Shown in pieces: positions 8,422 through 8,599 of a stretch of 8,599 nucleotides of DNA (its first letter is position 1; each line of letters opens with the position of its first letter). The DNA comes from Pseudolabrys sp. GTDB lineage: Bacteria > Pseudomonadota > Alphaproteobacteria > Rhizobiales > Xanthobacteraceae. The stretch spans positions 1 to 8,599 of the forward strand of contig JAFAQJ010000218.1 in assembly GCA_019246455.1 (NCBI GenBank), in the 5' to 3' direction. The translations under genes and the position numbers were made by a program. The notes under the pieces were generated by a model. It did not search any database. It saw only the letters and a list, made by a program, of their open reading frames with translations, and was not told the origin of the DNA.

Positions 8422-8470
8422 TTGCTCTCCATTCTTACGGCGCGTCGCCGGGCAGGGCCCGGGTGGCCGT

Positions 8471-8492
8471 ACAAAAATGCTCAGGATTGAGC
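8471..8492 (-). terminator. Possible attenuator: small hairpin with U-tract in the rpmI leader
   Basis: On the minus strand, GCTCA (8492-8488), a 4-base loop ATCC, and TGAGC (8483-8479) form a perfect 5-bp stem followed by ATTTTTGT. This has the layout of an intrinsic terminator about 50 bases before the rpmI ATG. A competing hairpin, GCGG (8503-8500) with CCGC (8494-8491) and loop CGATA, uses the first two bases of the terminator stem, so the two are mutually exclusive. The stem is short, so termination would be weak or conditional. Confidence 0.3.
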
Positions 8493-8540
8493 GGTATCGC
8501 CGCCACGGCAGCCCTTGTTGGCCGGTCGGCGAGAGGCGGC

Positions 8541-8569
8541 GTTATGGCAGACGAGGCCAAAAAAGACAA
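8541..8569 (-). promoter_or_regulatory. Candidate sigma-70-type promoter for rpmI-rplT-pheS-pheT
   Basis: On the minus strand, TTGTCT (8569-8564) and CATAAC (8546-8541) are separated by exactly 17 bases; each matches the TTGACA/TATAAT consensus at four of six positions. It would start transcription near 8534, giving a leader of about 110 bases before rpmI. The -35 element overlaps the U-tract of the upstream terminator, which also constrains its sequence, so the match could be chance. Confidence 0.35.
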
Positions 8570-8591
8570 CCGCCGCAGCGAGCTGCGGCGG
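8557..8591 (-). terminator. Rho-independent terminator, minus strand, upstream of rpmI
   Basis: A perfect 9-bp GC-rich stem, CCGCCGCAG (8591-8583 on the minus strand) and CTGCGGCGG (8578-8570), encloses a 4-base loop and is followed on the minus strand by TTGTCTTTTTT (8569-8559). This is a classic intrinsic terminator for transcription entering from the right, so a minus-strand gene (possibly infC, outside the window) should end just beyond 8599. The U-tract exists only on the minus side. Confidence 0.85.
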
Positions 8592-8599
8592 CGCACATT

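Larger units (their letters stand above)
8422..8599 (-). promoter_or_regulatory. rpmI operon leader and upstream region, with a GC-rich hairpin next to the start
   Basis: This stretch ahead of rpmI holds no minus-strand gene that I can recognise. A perfect inverted repeat, CCGGGC with a 3-base loop and GCCCGG (8448-8462), lies 18 bases upstream of the rpmI ribosome-binding element. Further upstream are the terminator-like hairpin (8471-8492), the promoter-like element (8541-8569) and the strong terminator (8557-8591), listed separately. Bacterial L20 operons often carry structured leaders bound by L20; whether this one does is inference, since I cannot match it to a known L20-binding fold by eye. 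Confidence 0.5.

Noticed and set aside
1..8599. Mobile element, CRISPR, toxin-antitoxin or defence system
   Set aside because: No transposase, integrase, repeat array, small paired ORFs or defence-type domains were seen; all real genes are explained by housekeeping or metabolic families.

Overview
The window is high-GC DNA from an alphaproteobacterium, most likely a Hyphomicrobiales/Rhizobiales member of the Bradyrhizobiaceae/Xanthobacteraceae type. That placement is inferred from codon use, the rpmI-rplT-pheS-pheT order and the protein flavour; no 16S or other strict marker is present. The content looks chromosomal. No tRNA or rRNA gene, insertion sequence, CRISPR array, phage gene or attachment site was seen.

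Layout: (1) 2-508, plus strand: the C-terminal part of a phenylacetate-CoA ligase (PaaK-type) gene cut by the window edge. (2) 527-2104, minus strand: a probable two-gene unit, a YiiX-like permuted NlpC/P60 cysteine hydrolase followed by an EI24/CysZ-like membrane protein; it converges on the PaaK gene with only 18 bp between stops. (3) 2105-2282: a 178-bp divergent promoter region. (4) 2283-4306, plus strand: a Tat-signal flavin amine oxidase whose stop overlaps (ATGA) the start of a bacterial DUF71/COG2102 PP-loop ATPase. (5) 4303-8421, minus strand: the translation operon rpmI (L35), rplT (L20), pheS and pheT, read right to left. (6) 8422-8599: the rpmI leader, with a strong minus-strand terminator at its far end, a promoter-like element, a terminator-like hairpin and a GC-rich hairpin.

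The coding is very compact. Two junctions use 4-bp ATGA overlaps (amine oxidase/DUF71 and pheS/pheT), the pheS ribosome-binding site is built over the rplT stop codon, and the convergent DUF71 and pheT genes share one TTAA palindrome as both stop codons.

The translation operon makes two proteins of the large ribosomal subunit and both subunits of phenylalanyl-tRNA synthetase. The rest is accessory metabolism and envelope function. I found no convincing new multi-gene system. The points most worth a second look are the possible attenuation leader before rpmI, the coupled pair of an exported amine oxidase with a DUF71 ATPase of unknown bacterial role, and the signal-less YiiX-like hydrolase next to a membrane protein.
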